A DNA stretch of 64,000 nucleotides from Paenibacillus dokdonensis (GTDB lineage: Bacteria > Bacillota > Bacilli > Paenibacillales > Paenibacillaceae): the NCBI RefSeq assembly GCF_004916975.1, contig NZ_STGQ01000001.1, positions 3,155,674 to 3,219,673 on the forward strand, given 5' to 3'. The translations under genes were made by a program, and so were the position numbers. This document shows, in pieces, positions 17,861 to 27,759 of the stretch; the stretch's first letter is position 1, and the number at the start of each line of letters is the position of its first letter. The notes beneath the pieces were generated by a model, which searched no databases, was not told the origin of the DNA, and saw only the letters and a list, made by a program, of their open reading frames with translations.

Positions 17861-18781
17861 TCATCCTCTTTTCTTAATGGGGACATGCAGATCTACTTTG
17901 CATTTCCCTTCCGCATCCGTTGCGGGATCGTTTTTACAGAATTCGAGGCAAGGACGGTCATCGGCTTCATAACAGCTGTTCGGCAGCCACAAGCTGTATA
18001 CATTCTGATAGGCAAGGACAAACCTTTCAACCGTATCATAATAGGGATATACCGCATACAACCCGCCCGATAATATTTTATAATCCACTTCCTTTGTATC
18101 ATATTCTTTTCGATATCCTGCCGGTAATGTGACACAAGCATCATAGCGGCAGGCCCATTCATCAACCAAATTAAGATCATCCAACGAAATGCCGATATAA
18201 TGGTGATTAGCAGGTGTTATTCCCCTTGCATCGGTCCAGCGCCCCAGCTTGTCCCAAGCATAATACGTATCCAAATAACTCCCCACATATCTGACGTAAG
18301 CAACTTCAACATCTGGCAGTTCTTCGATCCTGATCATCTGATCCCACACCCTTGTTAAAAGTGAATTCTTACGGTTCTGATTGTACTCTTCCAGGGGTGC
18401 AGACTCTTCCGGATTTTTGCTATAAAATGATGGAAAATTGCTATCATTTCTCATACCTCTACGGACCTCACTTGGTGTCTGTCCATAGTGCTTTTTAAAT
18501 ACGGCATTATAGGTGGACAGCGATTCGAAGCCGCATTGATTGGATATTTCAAGTATCGTCAATCGGGTATCAGCAAGTAAATGCACGGACTTTTGTATAC
18601 GCCCCCGATTCACAAAAGCCACAGGCGTTACACCGACGACGGCAGTAAATATGCGGCTGAAATGATATTTCGAAAAATTAGCCATGTCCGCCAAATGGTC
18701 CAAGGTGAGCTTATCGCTGCTATTCTTCTCGATATACCTGATGACCGTTTCGATCCTGTCTTTATACTCATGGTTCATCAT
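17861..18781 (-). CDS. AraC-type regulator with GyrI-like effector domain
   Basis: About 306 residues. Residues 1-110 form the AraC DNA-binding domain at the N-terminus (SSDKLTLDHLADMANFSKYHFSRIF; LTILEISNQCGFESLSTYNAVF). Residues 145-305 are a GyrI-like/effector-binding domain (RIEELPDVEVAYVRYVGSY). The architecture resembles Rob/SoxS-linked and drug-binding AraC activators. ATG 18781 has GGAG eight bases upstream; an upstream ATG at 18817 lacks a site. The last ~20 codons are basic. The ligand is unknown. Confidence 0.85.
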   Translation of the reverse strand: MMNHEYKDRIETVIRYIEKNSSDKLTLDHLADMANFSKYHFSRIFTAVVGVTPVAFVNRGRIQKSVHLLADTRLTILEISNQCGFESLSTYNAVFKKHYGQTPSEVRRGMRNDSNFPSFYSKNPEESAPLEEYNQNRKNSLLTRVWDQMIRIEELPDVEVAYVRYVGSYLDTYYAWDKLGRWTDARGITPANHHYIGISLDDLNLVDEWACRYDACVTLPAGYRKEYDTKEVDYKILSGGLYAVYPYYDTVERFVLAYQNVYSLWLPNSCYEADDRPCLEFCKNDPATDAEGKCKVDLHVPIKKRG

Positions 18782-18917
18782 GTGCGGTTCTCCATATCTA
18801 ATCATTTTGTTTACCAAAATTATACACGCTTAATGAAGATTTGGGTGTAAGGTTCTTGGTGACGAAGTCGCTTTTTAAGCTTAAAATGGGATTAAAAGCT
18901 CATTCAGGGAGGTTTTT

Positions 18918-19673
18918 ATGCCGTACGTTCAGCTTCAGGATCTGGAGGTATTTCACGAAAAAATGGGAAGCGGTGAGCCCATCATATTTTTACATAGCGG
19001 TTATTCCAGAGGGATATTGGCCTTTGCGAGTCAGCTGCTGGATTTCCAAAAAAACTATACCTGTTATTATCCTGATTTGAGAGGCCATGGCAGAACACGC
19101 TGCGTAAGCCTGGAATGGAGCACGCCACAGCTCGCAAAGGATATGATCGCTTTTATGGATGCACTTCACATTCCAAAAGCTCATTTGGTGGGTTACAGCT
19201 TAGGGGCAAATGTCGGTTTATACTGCGCGGTTCAATATCCGGAACGGGTGATAACGTTGACTACCATAGGCACGAGCGGTTTTGCAGACCCTACGGGTGT
19301 GGAGGAATTTGAGCCAGAGTGGCTCATTGAACAGGACCAACAGGATACCATCAAGCAAATGACGGAGCGGCATGAAGAGGCGCATCGTGGAAACTGGCAG
19401 GAGCATATGCGGCAGTCGGCGCAGGATTGGCGTCTTTATCCTCAGCTTACGGAAGATCAGCTGCGCAGTATTCGATGCCCCTCTCTCTTGATCAGCGGCG
19501 AGCATGATCCTTTTGTAGGCGAGGAGAAACTATCCTATTTAGGCTCACTTATTCAAGATTCGGAGACTTATGTGGTTTCAGGCGGAAGTCATAGGCCGCA
19601 TATGTCCAGGGAACATCCGACTCAGGTGAATGATCGCATTTTGCAATTTTTGGACGCACATTCTTTTGAATAA
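18918..19673 (+). CDS. Alpha/beta hydrolase
   Basis: 251 residues with the alpha/beta-hydrolase fold: oxyanion segment FLHSGYSRG, PDLRGHGRT, nucleophile elbow LVGYSLGAN (Ser near 97), acid in SGEHDPF and catalytic His in SGGSHRPHMSREHP. ATG 18918 has AGGGAGG upstream. It is a single gene divergent from the AraC-GyrI regulator, which may control it. The substrate is not predictable. Confidence 0.88.
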   Translation: MPYVQLQDLEVFHEKMGSGEPIIFLHSGYSRGILAFASQLLDFQKNYTCYYPDLRGHGRTRCVSLEWSTPQLAKDMIAFMDALHIPKAHLVGYSLGANVGLYCAVQYPERVITLTTIGTSGFADPTGVEEFEPEWLIEQDQQDTIKQMTERHEEAHRGNWQEHMRQSAQDWRLYPQLTEDQLRSIRCPSLLISGEHDPFVGEEKLSYLGSLIQDSETYVVSGGSHRPHMSREHPTQVNDRILQFLDAHSFE

Positions 19674-19695
19674 TCCTTATGTGAAAGAAATGAAA

Positions 19696-19758
19696 AAGGT
19701 ACAGAAGCTTTTGTTCCGATCCTTTTCAGGTGGATGCATCTGTACCTTACTCTTTTTA
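19696..19758. terminator. Hairpin between convergent hydrolase and phosphotransferase genes
   Basis: GGTACAGA and CTGTACC form a stem enclosing about 40 nt, followed on the plus strand by TTACTCTTTTT. It is a long-looped, moderately convincing terminator that overlaps the end of the next gene. Confidence 0.5.
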
Positions 19759-20736
19759 GATTCCCCTTGTAAATCCTTGTCTCAAATTGTCCCGGGAACG
19801 AGCGAGCTTCAACCTGACATCCTCAAGCCAGTCCGGACCCTGCTCCATCTCACTGTCATCCAGTGATCCTAACAATCTCGAGAATCCATACAGGTTCATG
19901 AATCTTTGGAAATAGGGGATCTGCTCTATAAAATCATCGCCCATTACTCTCGCGCTGCGGTATCCCTTTAAAAAGGACTGCATATGTTCACTCGATAGCG
20001 GATCTCCCTGACCGGGCATATCAGAAAGAGCTGACACAATATCAAGAGCATACCAGCTGTAAAAGGAATCATCAAAATCGATCACGTTATATGAATGCTG
20101 CCCATTATCATAAAATACGTTATCCAGCTGAAAATCATAGTGGATTAGCCCATATGTCTCCTGCGTGACAGACTGGGAGTTAAGCCATAATGTCATCCAT
20201 TGAAGCTCTGCCGCTGCTTCCTGTTCCTGCGGGTGCTTTTGAAGAACATGTTCGATCCATCCCAGAATATCCCGCCAGTTTCTTCTTTCTGAATGAGCAG
20301 GCTCATAAACTGCAGATAACGAATGTAATCCGGCAAGCGACCTTCCCCATTCCTCACATTGCTCACGAGACAAGCTTTCATCCAGATTCTTTCCTTGGGC
20401 CGCTTGAAAAACAACGGCAAAATACTTTCCTTCTGCAGTCTGTGCCGTTTCAATGAGCTTGTTGTTCATGGAGGAAACCGGAGAAACACAAGGATAATGA
20501 CTCGCGATCAAGTACTGCATGAACTCCAGCTCGGCTTCTATCTGTCCTATGACATGGTCCTGCTCCGTACTGAATCTCATAAAAAATCTCTCCTGATTCC
20601 GCTGAAAAGCATACACAAAATTGGAGCTGGCACGCCAGAACCTCAAAGATCCCTCGTCATGCTCCCAATTCCGGATAAGATCCCTGGCAACATGATCGGA
20701 TGACAATCCGACCACCATGGTTTTTAAATTCATCAA
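19756..20736 (-). CDS. APH-family phosphotransferase
   Basis: About 326 residues. Catalytic loop YGLIHYDFQLDNVFYD and metal site NVIDFDDSFYSWYALDI give the APH/homoserine-kinase-like fold. Here the Brenner loop is HYDFQLDN rather than HGDxxxxN, as in the SrkA/HSK2 branch. Start codon: TTG 20736 lies ten bases after GGGAGG, directly followed by ATG 20733; either is possible. A second of three APH-fold genes in 11 kb, with low mutual similarity, so not recent duplicates. The substrate is unknown. Confidence 0.8.
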   Translation of the reverse strand: MMNLKTMVVGLSSDHVARDLIRNWEHDEGSLRFWRASSNFVYAFQRNQERFFMRFSTEQDHVIGQIEAELEFMQYLIASHYPCVSPVSSMNNKLIETAQTAEGKYFAVVFQAAQGKNLDESLSREQCEEWGRSLAGLHSLSAVYEPAHSERRNWRDILGWIEHVLQKHPQEQEAAAELQWMTLWLNSQSVTQETYGLIHYDFQLDNVFYDNGQHSYNVIDFDDSFYSWYALDIVSALSDMPGQGDPLSSEHMQSFLKGYRSARVMGDDFIEQIPYFQRFMNLYGFSRLLGSLDDSEMEQGPDWLEDVRLKLARSRDNLRQGFTRGI

Positions 20737-21128
20737 TGGATGATTTCCTCCCGCTGCAGCAGAGAGGACAAAACGTCGTTATGAAGTGTGCCCTCTCATC
20801 TGCATATCATTTTGAAAGTCGATTTTTTTCAAAATGTCACCCCTTCCTTTGATTTTCATAAATATTTTCACTTATTCAACTTACCATACGAAGATGGGAC
20901 TGATAGGTTAGAGAATGGCTTTAATTAAAAAATCCATATCACACGAATGAATCCGCCGGTTGTCGAATGATCCGATCTGAAAACAAAAGAATGACCGCTC
21001 GATAGCGGCCATTCTTCCTGAGCATTTCTTAGTTACAAAGTATAATTGAGCATGATAAAATGATCACTGTAGTTTGAGTGGAGATATTATCTCCCTCAGA
21101 AGTAATGACCTTCTGTGCCAGCAGGAGG
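20737..21128. other. Intergenic region with three hairpins
   Basis: No gene is supported in these 390 bases. Visible structure: GAATGACCGCT / GCGGCCATTC hairpin at 20991-21016, a perfect 15-base palindrome GGAGATATTATCTCC at 21080-21094, and an AATGACCTTCTG / CAGGAGGTCATT hairpin at 21103-21135 that runs into the end of the DeoR gene and is followed by TTTTATTT on the plus strand. Confidence 0.5.
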
Positions 21129-21896
21129 TCATTTTATTTCAGCAACGATGACGTTTACGCCGCTTGCTTGGATTTTCTCAATTTCATCTCTCGATGTTTC
21201 TTCATCCGTAATAATCAATTGGAGCTGATTCAGCGGACCAATTCTTGCAAAGCAGTCTATTCCAAATTTATAGTGCTCAGCCAGACATATGTTTCTTCGT
21301 GAATTTTCAGCAATAGTACGCCCAAAACTCGCTACTTCCGGCGTAGCTGTGCTTAATCCCTTAACTGATAACCCGCCCCCCGTTGCAAAAGCAAGATCAA
21401 TCGTAAATTTGCTTGCTAGTTCATTCGCTAAAGCATCCGTCATATTCCCGGAAGATTTAATTTTGCCGCCAAGGAGATACGTTTGTATATTTTCCTCATC
21501 CTTTAAAGCATCTGCAATTCTCAATGAGTTGGTGACCACCGTAAACGGAAGATGCTTGGGCAGATATTTTAGAAGTACAAAGTGGATCGCCGCCCCGCCA
21601 ATAAATACGGTCTCATTCTCCCTGATATGCGCAGCAGCAGCCTTTGCAATGGCATTTTGATATACATCCCCTTCACCATACCTTATGGAAGGATGCTGTG
21701 GCTGCTTTCTGACATTTGGAAGCGGGATAGCTCCTCCATGCGTTCTTTTTAAGAGCTTTTCTTCCTCCATGATGGATAAATCCCGACGGATCGAATCGAT
21801 TGATACTTCAAATAGATCTGCTAAATCCTTGGCCAGAACCCGTCCTTCTCTGCTGAGCAGTTCTAAAATCTTGTCACGACGTTCTTGTAAAAACAT
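21129..21896 (-). CDS. DeoR-family transcriptional regulator
   Basis: 255 residues. The N-terminal DeoR helix-turn-helix (MFLQERRDKILELLSREGRV, then SIDSIRRDLSIMEEEKLLKRTHGGA) is followed by the DeoR C-terminal sugar-phosphate sensor (NETVFIGGAAIHFVLLKYL, VVTNSLRIADAL, LLGGKIKSSGNMTD). ATG 21896 is set by GGAGGG eight bases upstream. These repressors usually respond to a phosphorylated sugar and sit beside their target operon. No sugar genes are adjacent here, so the target is unknown. Confidence 0.88.
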   Translation of the reverse strand: MFLQERRDKILELLSREGRVLAKDLADLFEVSIDSIRRDLSIMEEEKLLKRTHGGAIPLPNVRKQPQHPSIRYGEGDVYQNAIAKAAAAHIRENETVFIGGAAIHFVLLKYLPKHLPFTVVTNSLRIADALKDEENIQTYLLGGKIKSSGNMTDALANELASKFTIDLAFATGGGLSVKGLSTATPEVASFGRTIAENSRRNICLAEHYKFGIDCFARIGPLNQLQLIITDEETSRDEIEKIQASGVNVIVAEIK

Positions 21897-22248
21897 ACAC
21901 GCCCTCCTCAATTGGAAATTTTTACATCGACTCACAGTATTATTATATGCGCGTTTTATCCGCTTTTCAATGATATTTTTAAGTTATTATGCATGTATTT
22001 GCAGTTTTGTTACGTTATTATAAAAATCGGAAATGATAATCGCCTGCGATGGAATTTCAATGATGATAGACTACTTCTTTAGAAATTGACATCTTTACGA
22101 TGTAACGAATGCGATTGCCACAATTTAAAACGTTCTGATATTAAAAAAAAAGCCTGCTGAACTTAATCAGCAGGCTTTTTTTTCAGATATTATATTACTG
22201 ATGATTATTCCGATCACTCGCTGCCATCATTATAGTCATCCAATAAGA
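21897..22248. terminator. AT-rich gap with strong bidirectional terminator
   Basis: The only clear element is at 22143-22183: AAAAAAAAAGCCTGCTGA / TCAGCAGGCTTTTTTTT around an ACTTAA loop, usable on both strands and placed to end the DUF779/aldehyde dehydrogenase transcript. The rest, 21897-22140, is AT-rich promoter-type sequence for the DeoR gene with no coding signal. Confidence 0.8.
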
Positions 22249-22626
22249 TCAGGTGAGATTCAAGCTTTGACGCTCTTCTTCAGTAAAAACGCGAGAACGG
22301 GTCAGAAACCTTTTGCCCTCAGGCCCCTCCAATGAAAACATGCCTCCCCGTCCAGGGACCACATCGATGATGAGTTGTGTATACTTCCAATATTCATACT
22401 GTGCTCTGCTCATATAAAATGGTGCCCCGCCGATTTCCCCCATCTGCACATCGCTGTCTCCTACGATAAATTCTCCAAGAGGGAAGCACATGGGTGAACT
22501 TCCGTCGCAGCAGCCACCCGATTGATGAAACATCACCGGCCCGTGCTTGGCCTTCAGCAACTCAATTAGCTCCAGTGCAGCGTCTGTGGCAATTACCTTT
22601 TCAACATCATTGTCTTTAAGGGTCAT
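22249..22626 (-). CDS. DUF779 protein, aldehyde-dehydrogenase partner
   Basis: 125-residue DUF779 protein. The conserved segment FHQSGGCCDGSSPMCFP near residue 35 is present, with a Cys pair and further Cys, as is the second half LIIDVVPGRGGMFSLEGPEGKRFLTRSR. ATG 22626 has AAAAGGGGAG upstream. The family nearly always follows an ExaC/AcoD-type aldehyde dehydrogenase gene, as here (15 nt gap). The biochemical role is not established; redox or metal binding is suggested by the cysteines. Confidence 0.88.
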   Translation of the reverse strand: MTLKDNDVEKVIATDAALELIELLKAKHGPVMFHQSGGCCDGSSPMCFPLGEFIVGDSDVQMGEIGGAPFYMSRAQYEYWKYTQLIIDVVPGRGGMFSLEGPEGKRFLTRSRVFTEEERQSLNLT

Positions 22627-22641
22627 ATCGATCTCCCCTTT

Positions 22642-24162
22642 TTAGAAGAAACCCAACTTATCCGGACTGTAGCTGATTAACAGATTCTTCGTTTGCTGAT
22701 AATGGGAGAGCATCATCAGATGATTCTCACGACCGATACCGGAAGACTTATACCCACCAAAAGCAGCATGAGCAGGATAGGCATGATAGCAATTCGTCCA
22801 CACGCGGCCAGCTTGAATCTGACGGCCAACCCGGTAAGCGGTGTTCATATCACGTGTCCACACCCCGGCACCCAGACCATAGAGGGTATCGTTCGCGATA
22901 GCAAGAGCCTCTTCCTGATCCCTGAAGGTCGTTACAGCCACAACAGGTCCAAAGATCTCCTCCTGGAATATTCTCATGTTGTTTTGCCCCTTCAAAACGG
23001 TTGGCTGTATGTAATACCCATCAGACAGCTCACCGGTAAATGAAGCTCTACCCCCGCCGATCAGACATTCCGCACCTTCCTGTCTTCCGATGTCGATGTA
23101 GCTGAGGATTTTTTCCATCTGTTCCGTAGAAACCTGTGCACCGATCATCGTGGATGGATCCAGCGGGTTTCCTTGCTTAATAGCTGCCACGCGCTTCAAT
23201 GCCCGCTCCATAAATTCATCATAGATGGATTCCTGGATCAATGCACGTGATGGGCAAGTACAGACCTCACCCTGATTGAGCGCAAACAATGTGAAGCCTT
23301 CCAGCGTCTTATCGAAGAAAGCATCATCCTTAGTCATAATATCCTCGAAGAAAATATTCGGAGACTTGCCGCCAAGCTCCAGGGTAACAGGAATCAGATT
23401 TTGAGAGGCATATTGCATGATCAAGCGTCCGGTTGTCGTTTCGCCCGTGAATGCCACTTTGGCGACCCTGCTGCTGGAAGCGAGCGGCTTGCCTGCTTCG
23501 AGACCAAAGCCGTTTACTATATTCACCACGCCCGCTGGGAGCAGATCCTCAATAAGCTCCATCAGAACCAGGATGGATGCCGGAGTTTGCTCTGCAGGTT
23601 TCAGAACAACGCAGTTGCCTGCCGCAAGAGCGGGAGCTAATTTCCAAGTCGCCATAAGCAGTGGGAAATTCCAAGGAATGATCTGCCCGACGACCCCAAG
23701 CGGCTCATGGAAATGATACGCCACGGTATCGTCGTCAATTTGACTCAGAGATCCTTCCTGTGCCCGGATGCAGCCGGCAAAATAGCGGAAATGATCGACC
23801 GCAAGCGGCAGATCCGCTGCCATCGTCTCCCGTATCGGCTTGCCGTTGTCCCAAGTCTCAGCGACAGCGAGCATTTCCAGGTTTGTTTCGATCCGATCCG
23901 CAATCCGGTTCAGAATGACTGAACGCTCTGCAACAGAAGTGCGTCCCCAGGCATTTTTGGCCTCATGTGCCGCATCTAATGCCAGCTCAATATCATCAGC
24001 AGTCGAGCGGGGTACCTCACAGAATGCCTGGTTGTTGACAGGTGATACGTTTTCAAAATATTGACCTTGAACGGGTGCAACCCATTTGCCACCGATATAA
24101 TTTTCATAACGCTTCTTAAAAGTTACTTTCGATCCATTCTGTCCTGGTTCAGCATATACCAT
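22642..24162 (-). CDS. Aldehyde dehydrogenase (acetaldehyde/AcoD-ExaC type)
   Basis: 506-residue NAD-dependent aldehyde dehydrogenase. Visible: [21 protein letters not shown], the general base in [11 protein letters not shown] and the catalytic Cys in [20 protein letters not shown] near 400. Cys-Thr-Cys with the DUF779 partner places it in the ExaC/AcoD/Aldh group that oxidises acetaldehyde and related aldehydes to acids. ATG 24162 follows AGAGGAGG. These genes often depend on sigma-54 activators, but no clear -24/-12 element was found upstream. Confidence 0.9.
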   Translation of the reverse strand: MVYAEPGQNGSKVTFKKRYENYIGGKWVAPVQGQYFENVSPVNNQAFCEVPRSTADDIELALDAAHEAKNAWGRTSVAERSVILNRIADRIETNLEMLAVAETWDNGKPIRETMAADLPLAVDHFRYFAGCIRAQEGSLSQIDDDTVAYHFHEPLGVVGQIIPWNFPLLMATWKLAPALAAGNCVVLKPAEQTPASILVLMELIEDLLPAGVVNIVNGFGLEAGKPLASSSRVAKVAFTGETTTGRLIMQYASQNLIPVTLELGGKSPNIFFEDIMTKDDAFFDKTLEGFTLFALNQGEVCTCPSRALIQESIYDEFMERALKRVAAIKQGNPLDPSTMIGAQVSTEQMEKILSYIDIGRQEGAECLIGGGRASFTGELSDGYYIQPTVLKGQNNMRIFQEEIFGPVVAVTTFRDQEEALAIANDTLYGLGAGVWTRDMNTAYRVGRQIQAGRVWTNCYHAYPAHAAFGGYKSSGIGRENHLMMLSHYQQTKNLLISYSPDKLGFF

Positions 24163-24547
24163 AAAAGAACAGCCTCCTCTAATATAGATATTGTCATCTT
24201 ATCAGCCTTGGTTCATTGAAGGATTAACACGTAACTCCGCTAAAGAGAGCGCTATCAATATGATAGATATAAACTTCTTTGTTTTAGACATTCACCGCAT
24301 AGACTCAAAAGCCGATTGCTTGCGGCGGTTTTACAGTCAGTTACCCCACCTCCTTTCAATAGTAGATCTCGAATACATGCCAAGAATATTTCCTGTGTTG
24401 CATGATGCGATACCTCATTAACAACATCTCTATAAATCCTCTTCACCAATATGATAAAAACTCGCTCTTGCATTGTCAATAATTGGTTTTATAAAATGCC
24501 TCTGCACAAATCTGATTTCATGTTAAACACTCCGTTGCCTGAATGGC
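24163..24547 (-). other. Leader-like gap with small Shine-Dalgarno-led ORF upstream of aldehyde dehydrogenase
   Basis: No standard gene. On the minus strand at 24256-24355 AAAGGAGG is followed by a short open frame (GGGVTDCKTAASNRLL core, about 30 codons) and by a GCCG/CGGC hairpin inside an ACCGC/GCGGT outer pairing. The rest is AT-rich. It could be a leader peptide, a structured 5' RNA, or chance; I do not recognise it. Confidence 0.25.
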
Positions 24548-25462
24548 TTAATCAGTCAGAGCGCGTATAATATTTGCTTTTGCTTCATCAGCTATTCTCT
24601 CGTCTTTGTCACTGGTCGCCTGCAATAGAATCAGCAACGGAATGTATACCGCAATGAACCGGGCTAATATTTTCGTTTCTTCGTCCACTTCCCCATATTC
24701 TTTGAAAAAGGTTGAACGCGCATCGGGAGGTAAGAAGCTGTATACAAGATTCAAATCACAAGCAGGATGACCGATATTCATATCTCCCCAATCAATAATC
24801 CCAGATATTTTACCGGTTTCGTCCACCAGCATGTTTTTGAAGTGAAGATCGCCATGAAGGAATACATCTTTGGGGTATACATGGTCCAATGTTAAATGCT
24901 GCAAATAGGCTTCTATTAAGCAGTATTCTTCCTCCTGAAGATGTTGTTTGAGATCCGAGAGGAAGTTCAGCATTTTTTCTTTTCTGGAGGATATGTCGAT
25001 AAGATTTCTGTGATCATGCGGGACACCATGTTCCCGTGCGATCTGCAATGGAAATGCATGCAGGCTTTTTAAAAAATGTGCGAGAGAGCTTACCGAGAGC
25101 AAGCGCTGATCGTCTGTCAATCCGATCGGAAACTCTCCAGCCAAATATGTATATCCCAGAAAAGGTGAGGGATAATCGCCGGTCTCTTTGCCAAAAAAAA
25201 GAGGTTTCGAATACGGAATCGCAATACGATCTGCAAGCTCAGGCAGGATCCTGCTTTCCATTTCGAGCAAATTCACAGCAATCTTTCTTCTTGGAAAACG
25301 AAACGCAAATTCATCTCCAACAACATAAACGGTATTATCCCAACCATGACCTAATCTTTGAATCCTTTTGGATGCTAACTGAGGAAACTGACTACCTATT
25401 AATCGAGAAGCTAATTCCTCAGAAACTTCCCAGTCCGCGTCCCATATCTTTGAGTTTCCCAT
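24548..25462 (-). CDS. APH-family phosphotransferase (macrolide-kinase-like)
   Basis: 304 residues. N-terminal nucleotide-binding lobe RIQRLGHGWDNTVYVVGDEFAFRFPRR resembles macrolide 2'-phosphotransferases and related proteins; catalytic loop FLHGDLHFKNMLVD and metal site SGIIDWGDMNIGHPACDL are intact. ATG 25462 has AAGGGGAAG upstream. Single gene. Many chromosomal members of this group have no resistance role, and the substrate cannot be named from sequence. Confidence 0.82.
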   Translation of the reverse strand: MGNSKIWDADWEVSEELASRLIGSQFPQLASKRIQRLGHGWDNTVYVVGDEFAFRFPRRKIAVNLLEMESRILPELADRIAIPYSKPLFFGKETGDYPSPFLGYTYLAGEFPIGLTDDQRLLSVSSLAHFLKSLHAFPLQIAREHGVPHDHRNLIDISSRKEKMLNFLSDLKQHLQEEEYCLIEAYLQHLTLDHVYPKDVFLHGDLHFKNMLVDETGKISGIIDWGDMNIGHPACDLNLVYSFLPPDARSTFFKEYGEVDEETKILARFIAVYIPLLILLQATSDKDERIADEAKANIIRALTD

Positions 25463-25634
25463 ATCTTGCTTCCCCTTATTTTCAAATTTAATTTCTTTAC
25501 AACAGTTACTATCATAGCGTATGTTTGCTAATATATAGATTGTGGTTGATTTAACTGTGCATTAATTATTTGGAACATCATTTATTATTTTCGTGTTAGA
25601 ATAGATAGATTCTACTTTACATAAGAGGTGTATA

Positions 25635-27305
25635 TTGGGTGTGATGGCATGGATTGACTTCGTGGTGTGTATCCTATTGTTTGTTTTATTGGTGTATGTG
25701 TTTGTTTCTGTAACAATAACTAACTTGCACAAGGCTTATTTAGTATTCCACTTCGCCATGATGTTATGGCCCTTCTGCCAGTTTGCTATTAAGATAGCAG
25801 ATACTACCAAGCTCCAATTGTTTTATGTAAAACTCGCTTTTGTTGATATGGCTCTTTTGGCTGTTGGATGGTTATTTTTCACAATACTCCTAACGAACCA
25901 CACTCTACTATCACGAATACGAAAAATAACCTTTCTCATACCTATTCCAGCTTTATTAACAGCAGTAGCTGCAATTTTCAACCCAAATGCGATGTTCGTC
26001 CAGCCAATACACGGTGGATACATCCAAAGAATTTACGGACCTCTTTTTTGGATTACTGCTGTGATCCTGATTGGCTATGGTATCGTGTCACTTTACATAA
26101 TCTTTCATACTTTAGTTTCGGAAAATGCCCCTCGGATCAAAAAAAAGGTAAAGCAAGTCCTTAGAGGGATTGTAGTCGTCATTGGGTTTATTGCGGCGGA
26201 TATTTTAATCAATGTTGTCTTCCCTATTTCTCAAAAGGTGACGCCAGGATTGACTTCTCTTGGCATTCTTTTTTCTGCTGTCTTTTTTATCATTGCCATC
26301 AATCGGGATAAAGTGTTTGATATCGTTACCATAGCTCATCAAGATATTATTAACACGATCACTCTTGGGATCCTGGTTCTTGATGAAAATGAGATCATTG
26401 TAGAAATCAACCAGTCGCTCCCTTTCCATATTGACCTGCATACGGGCGAACGTTTTGATATCACAACCATACTGCCTCCACAGGAGCCGGTAAACAGCAT
26501 GATCACTTTTATCAAAACATACCAAGAACACCCGTTGGAAAGTGTAGAAATTGAAGTTTTATATCAGAAACTCGATCCAAGCTATGTCCATATTCATGTC
26601 TCTCCGATCTTGGTTGGCGGTACCCGATTAGGGCGAATCATCACATTCCAGGATATGAGCGAACTGCGTCGTCTCATTAATGAGACAACATTGCAAAATG
26701 ACATCCTGCAAGAACGCAACCTATCGCTAACTACCATTCAGCGGGAGCTATATCTGACTAACCAAAAGCTCCAGAAAATGGCGATCACCGACGGTTTAAC
26801 AGGCTGTTATAATCGTAATTATCTGACGCAGCAGTTAGAGCATGAAGTGATAAAAAATATGAAAAATCAAATACCATTTTCCATACTTTTATTAGACATC
26901 GACTTTTTCAAACTAATCAACGATAATTACGGTCATTTGGTCGGTGATGAAGTGATATGCAGCACGGTGAAAGCAATTCAAGAAAAGCTTAGGCAGACGG
27001 ATATTTTAGCCCGTTTTGGCGGAGAAGAGTTTATCATCTACTTGCCAAATACGTCTTCAGCCCATGCCCTTCATCTAGCTGAACAAGTACGCACTGCGGT
27101 AGAATCCAATGTGATCACCGTTCCTCATTCCATTGAGTCTATATCCATAACGGTCAGCATCGGATTGCTATCCATACATAATTTCTCGATTGAAATGAAT
27201 CCAGATTCCAGAACAATGATCAATGATATGTTTCAAGCCGTAGACCAAGTCTTATATCAAGCTAAAAGAGAAGGCCGCAACCGAATGGTTGGCACCATAA
27301 AATAA
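25635..27305 (+). CDS. Membrane diguanylate cyclase (7TM-PAS-GGDEF)
   Basis: 556 residues. About 1-225 contain seven hydrophobic helices of the histidine-kinase-N 7TM type, 235-345 a PAS-like region (LGILVLDENEIIVEINQSLPF), a short coiled linker, then GGDEF at 385-555. The signature is RFGGEEF near residue 463, and RQTD five residues before it is an intact inhibitory I-site, so the cyclase is probably active and product-inhibited. Start TTG 25635 follows GAGGTG; GTG 25641 or ATG 25644 are alternatives. It makes c-di-GMP in response to an unknown membrane signal. Confidence 0.9.
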   Translation: MGVMAWIDFVVCILLFVLLVYVFVSVTITNLHKAYLVFHFAMMLWPFCQFAIKIADTTKLQLFYVKLAFVDMALLAVGWLFFTILLTNHTLLSRIRKITFLIPIPALLTAVAAIFNPNAMFVQPIHGGYIQRIYGPLFWITAVILIGYGIVSLYIIFHTLVSENAPRIKKKVKQVLRGIVVVIGFIAADILINVVFPISQKVTPGLTSLGILFSAVFFIIAINRDKVFDIVTIAHQDIINTITLGILVLDENEIIVEINQSLPFHIDLHTGERFDITTILPPQEPVNSMITFIKTYQEHPLESVEIEVLYQKLDPSYVHIHVSPILVGGTRLGRIITFQDMSELRRLINETTLQNDILQERNLSLTTIQRELYLTNQKLQKMAITDGLTGCYNRNYLTQQLEHEVIKNMKNQIPFSILLLDIDFFKLINDNYGHLVGDEVICSTVKAIQEKLRQTDILARFGGEEFIIYLPNTSSAHALHLAEQVRTAVESNVITVPHSIESISITVSIGLLSIHNFSIEMNPDSRTMINDMFQAVDQVLYQAKREGRNRMVGTIK

Positions 27306-27325
27306 GGCATTGACTTCAAAATAAT

Positions 27326-27378
27326 ACAAGCCGATCCACTTTTAAATCTAAGTGACATCTGGCTTGTTTTTATTTTTT
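27326..27378 (+). terminator. Terminator of the diguanylate cyclase gene
   Basis: ACAAGCC / GGCTTGT stem with an inner ACTT/AAGT pairing, followed by TTTTTATTTTTTC; it overlaps the end of the convergent DUF1801 gene. Confidence 0.75.
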
Positions 27379-27759
27379 CTTTTTCGTTTTGCTTTCGGAT
27401 TTTTCAACGTTACGTGAAGCTCTGAATTTAACAATTCTGCGTATCAGTTCATAGGGCACCGGCGTATCAAAGGGAAATTGAATGGCCCCTTTTGACGTCT
27501 GGTATTCTTTTAATTCTTCTTGAAATTCCTCGACTCCATCCGGAGCCGGATAAAAACCGATGTGTTTCTTAAATGCCGCAAAGTGGACAAGATTCCCATG
27601 AAGTTCAAAGGTAGGCATCTGATAGCTAATCTTTTCCTTCGCCTCCGGTGCCGATTCTTGGATGACCTGTCTCATTGTTTGAAGAGTATCCTGAATTTCA
27701 GGAGGAAACGCAGAGATATATTCGTCAATCGATCCATAAGCAGCTTTATTTCCTTTCAC
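27370..27759 (-). CDS. DUF1801 (YdhG-like) protein
   Basis: 129 residues matching the DUF1801/YdhG fold: IDEYISAFPPEIQDTLQTMRQ, then KISYQMPTFELHGNLVHFAAFKKHIGFYP and GAIQFPFDTPVPYELIRRIVKFR. The fold is related to frataxin-like and iron-chaperone proteins, but the function is not established. GTG 27759 follows AGGAG. The C-terminus is a Lys-rich tail. Stand-alone gene. Confidence 0.85.
   Translation of the reverse strand: MKGNKAAYGSIDEYISAFPPEIQDTLQTMRQVIQESAPEAKEKISYQMPTFELHGNLVHFAAFKKHIGFYPAPDGVEEFQEELKEYQTSKGAIQFPFDTPVPYELIRRIVKFRASRNVEKSESKTKKKK

Noticed and set aside
14526..25462. The three APH-fold genes as an antibiotic-resistance cluster
   Set aside because: They are dispersed, mutually divergent and in different contexts (one in a folate operon); the fold has many metabolic kinases, so resistance is not supported by sequence alone.
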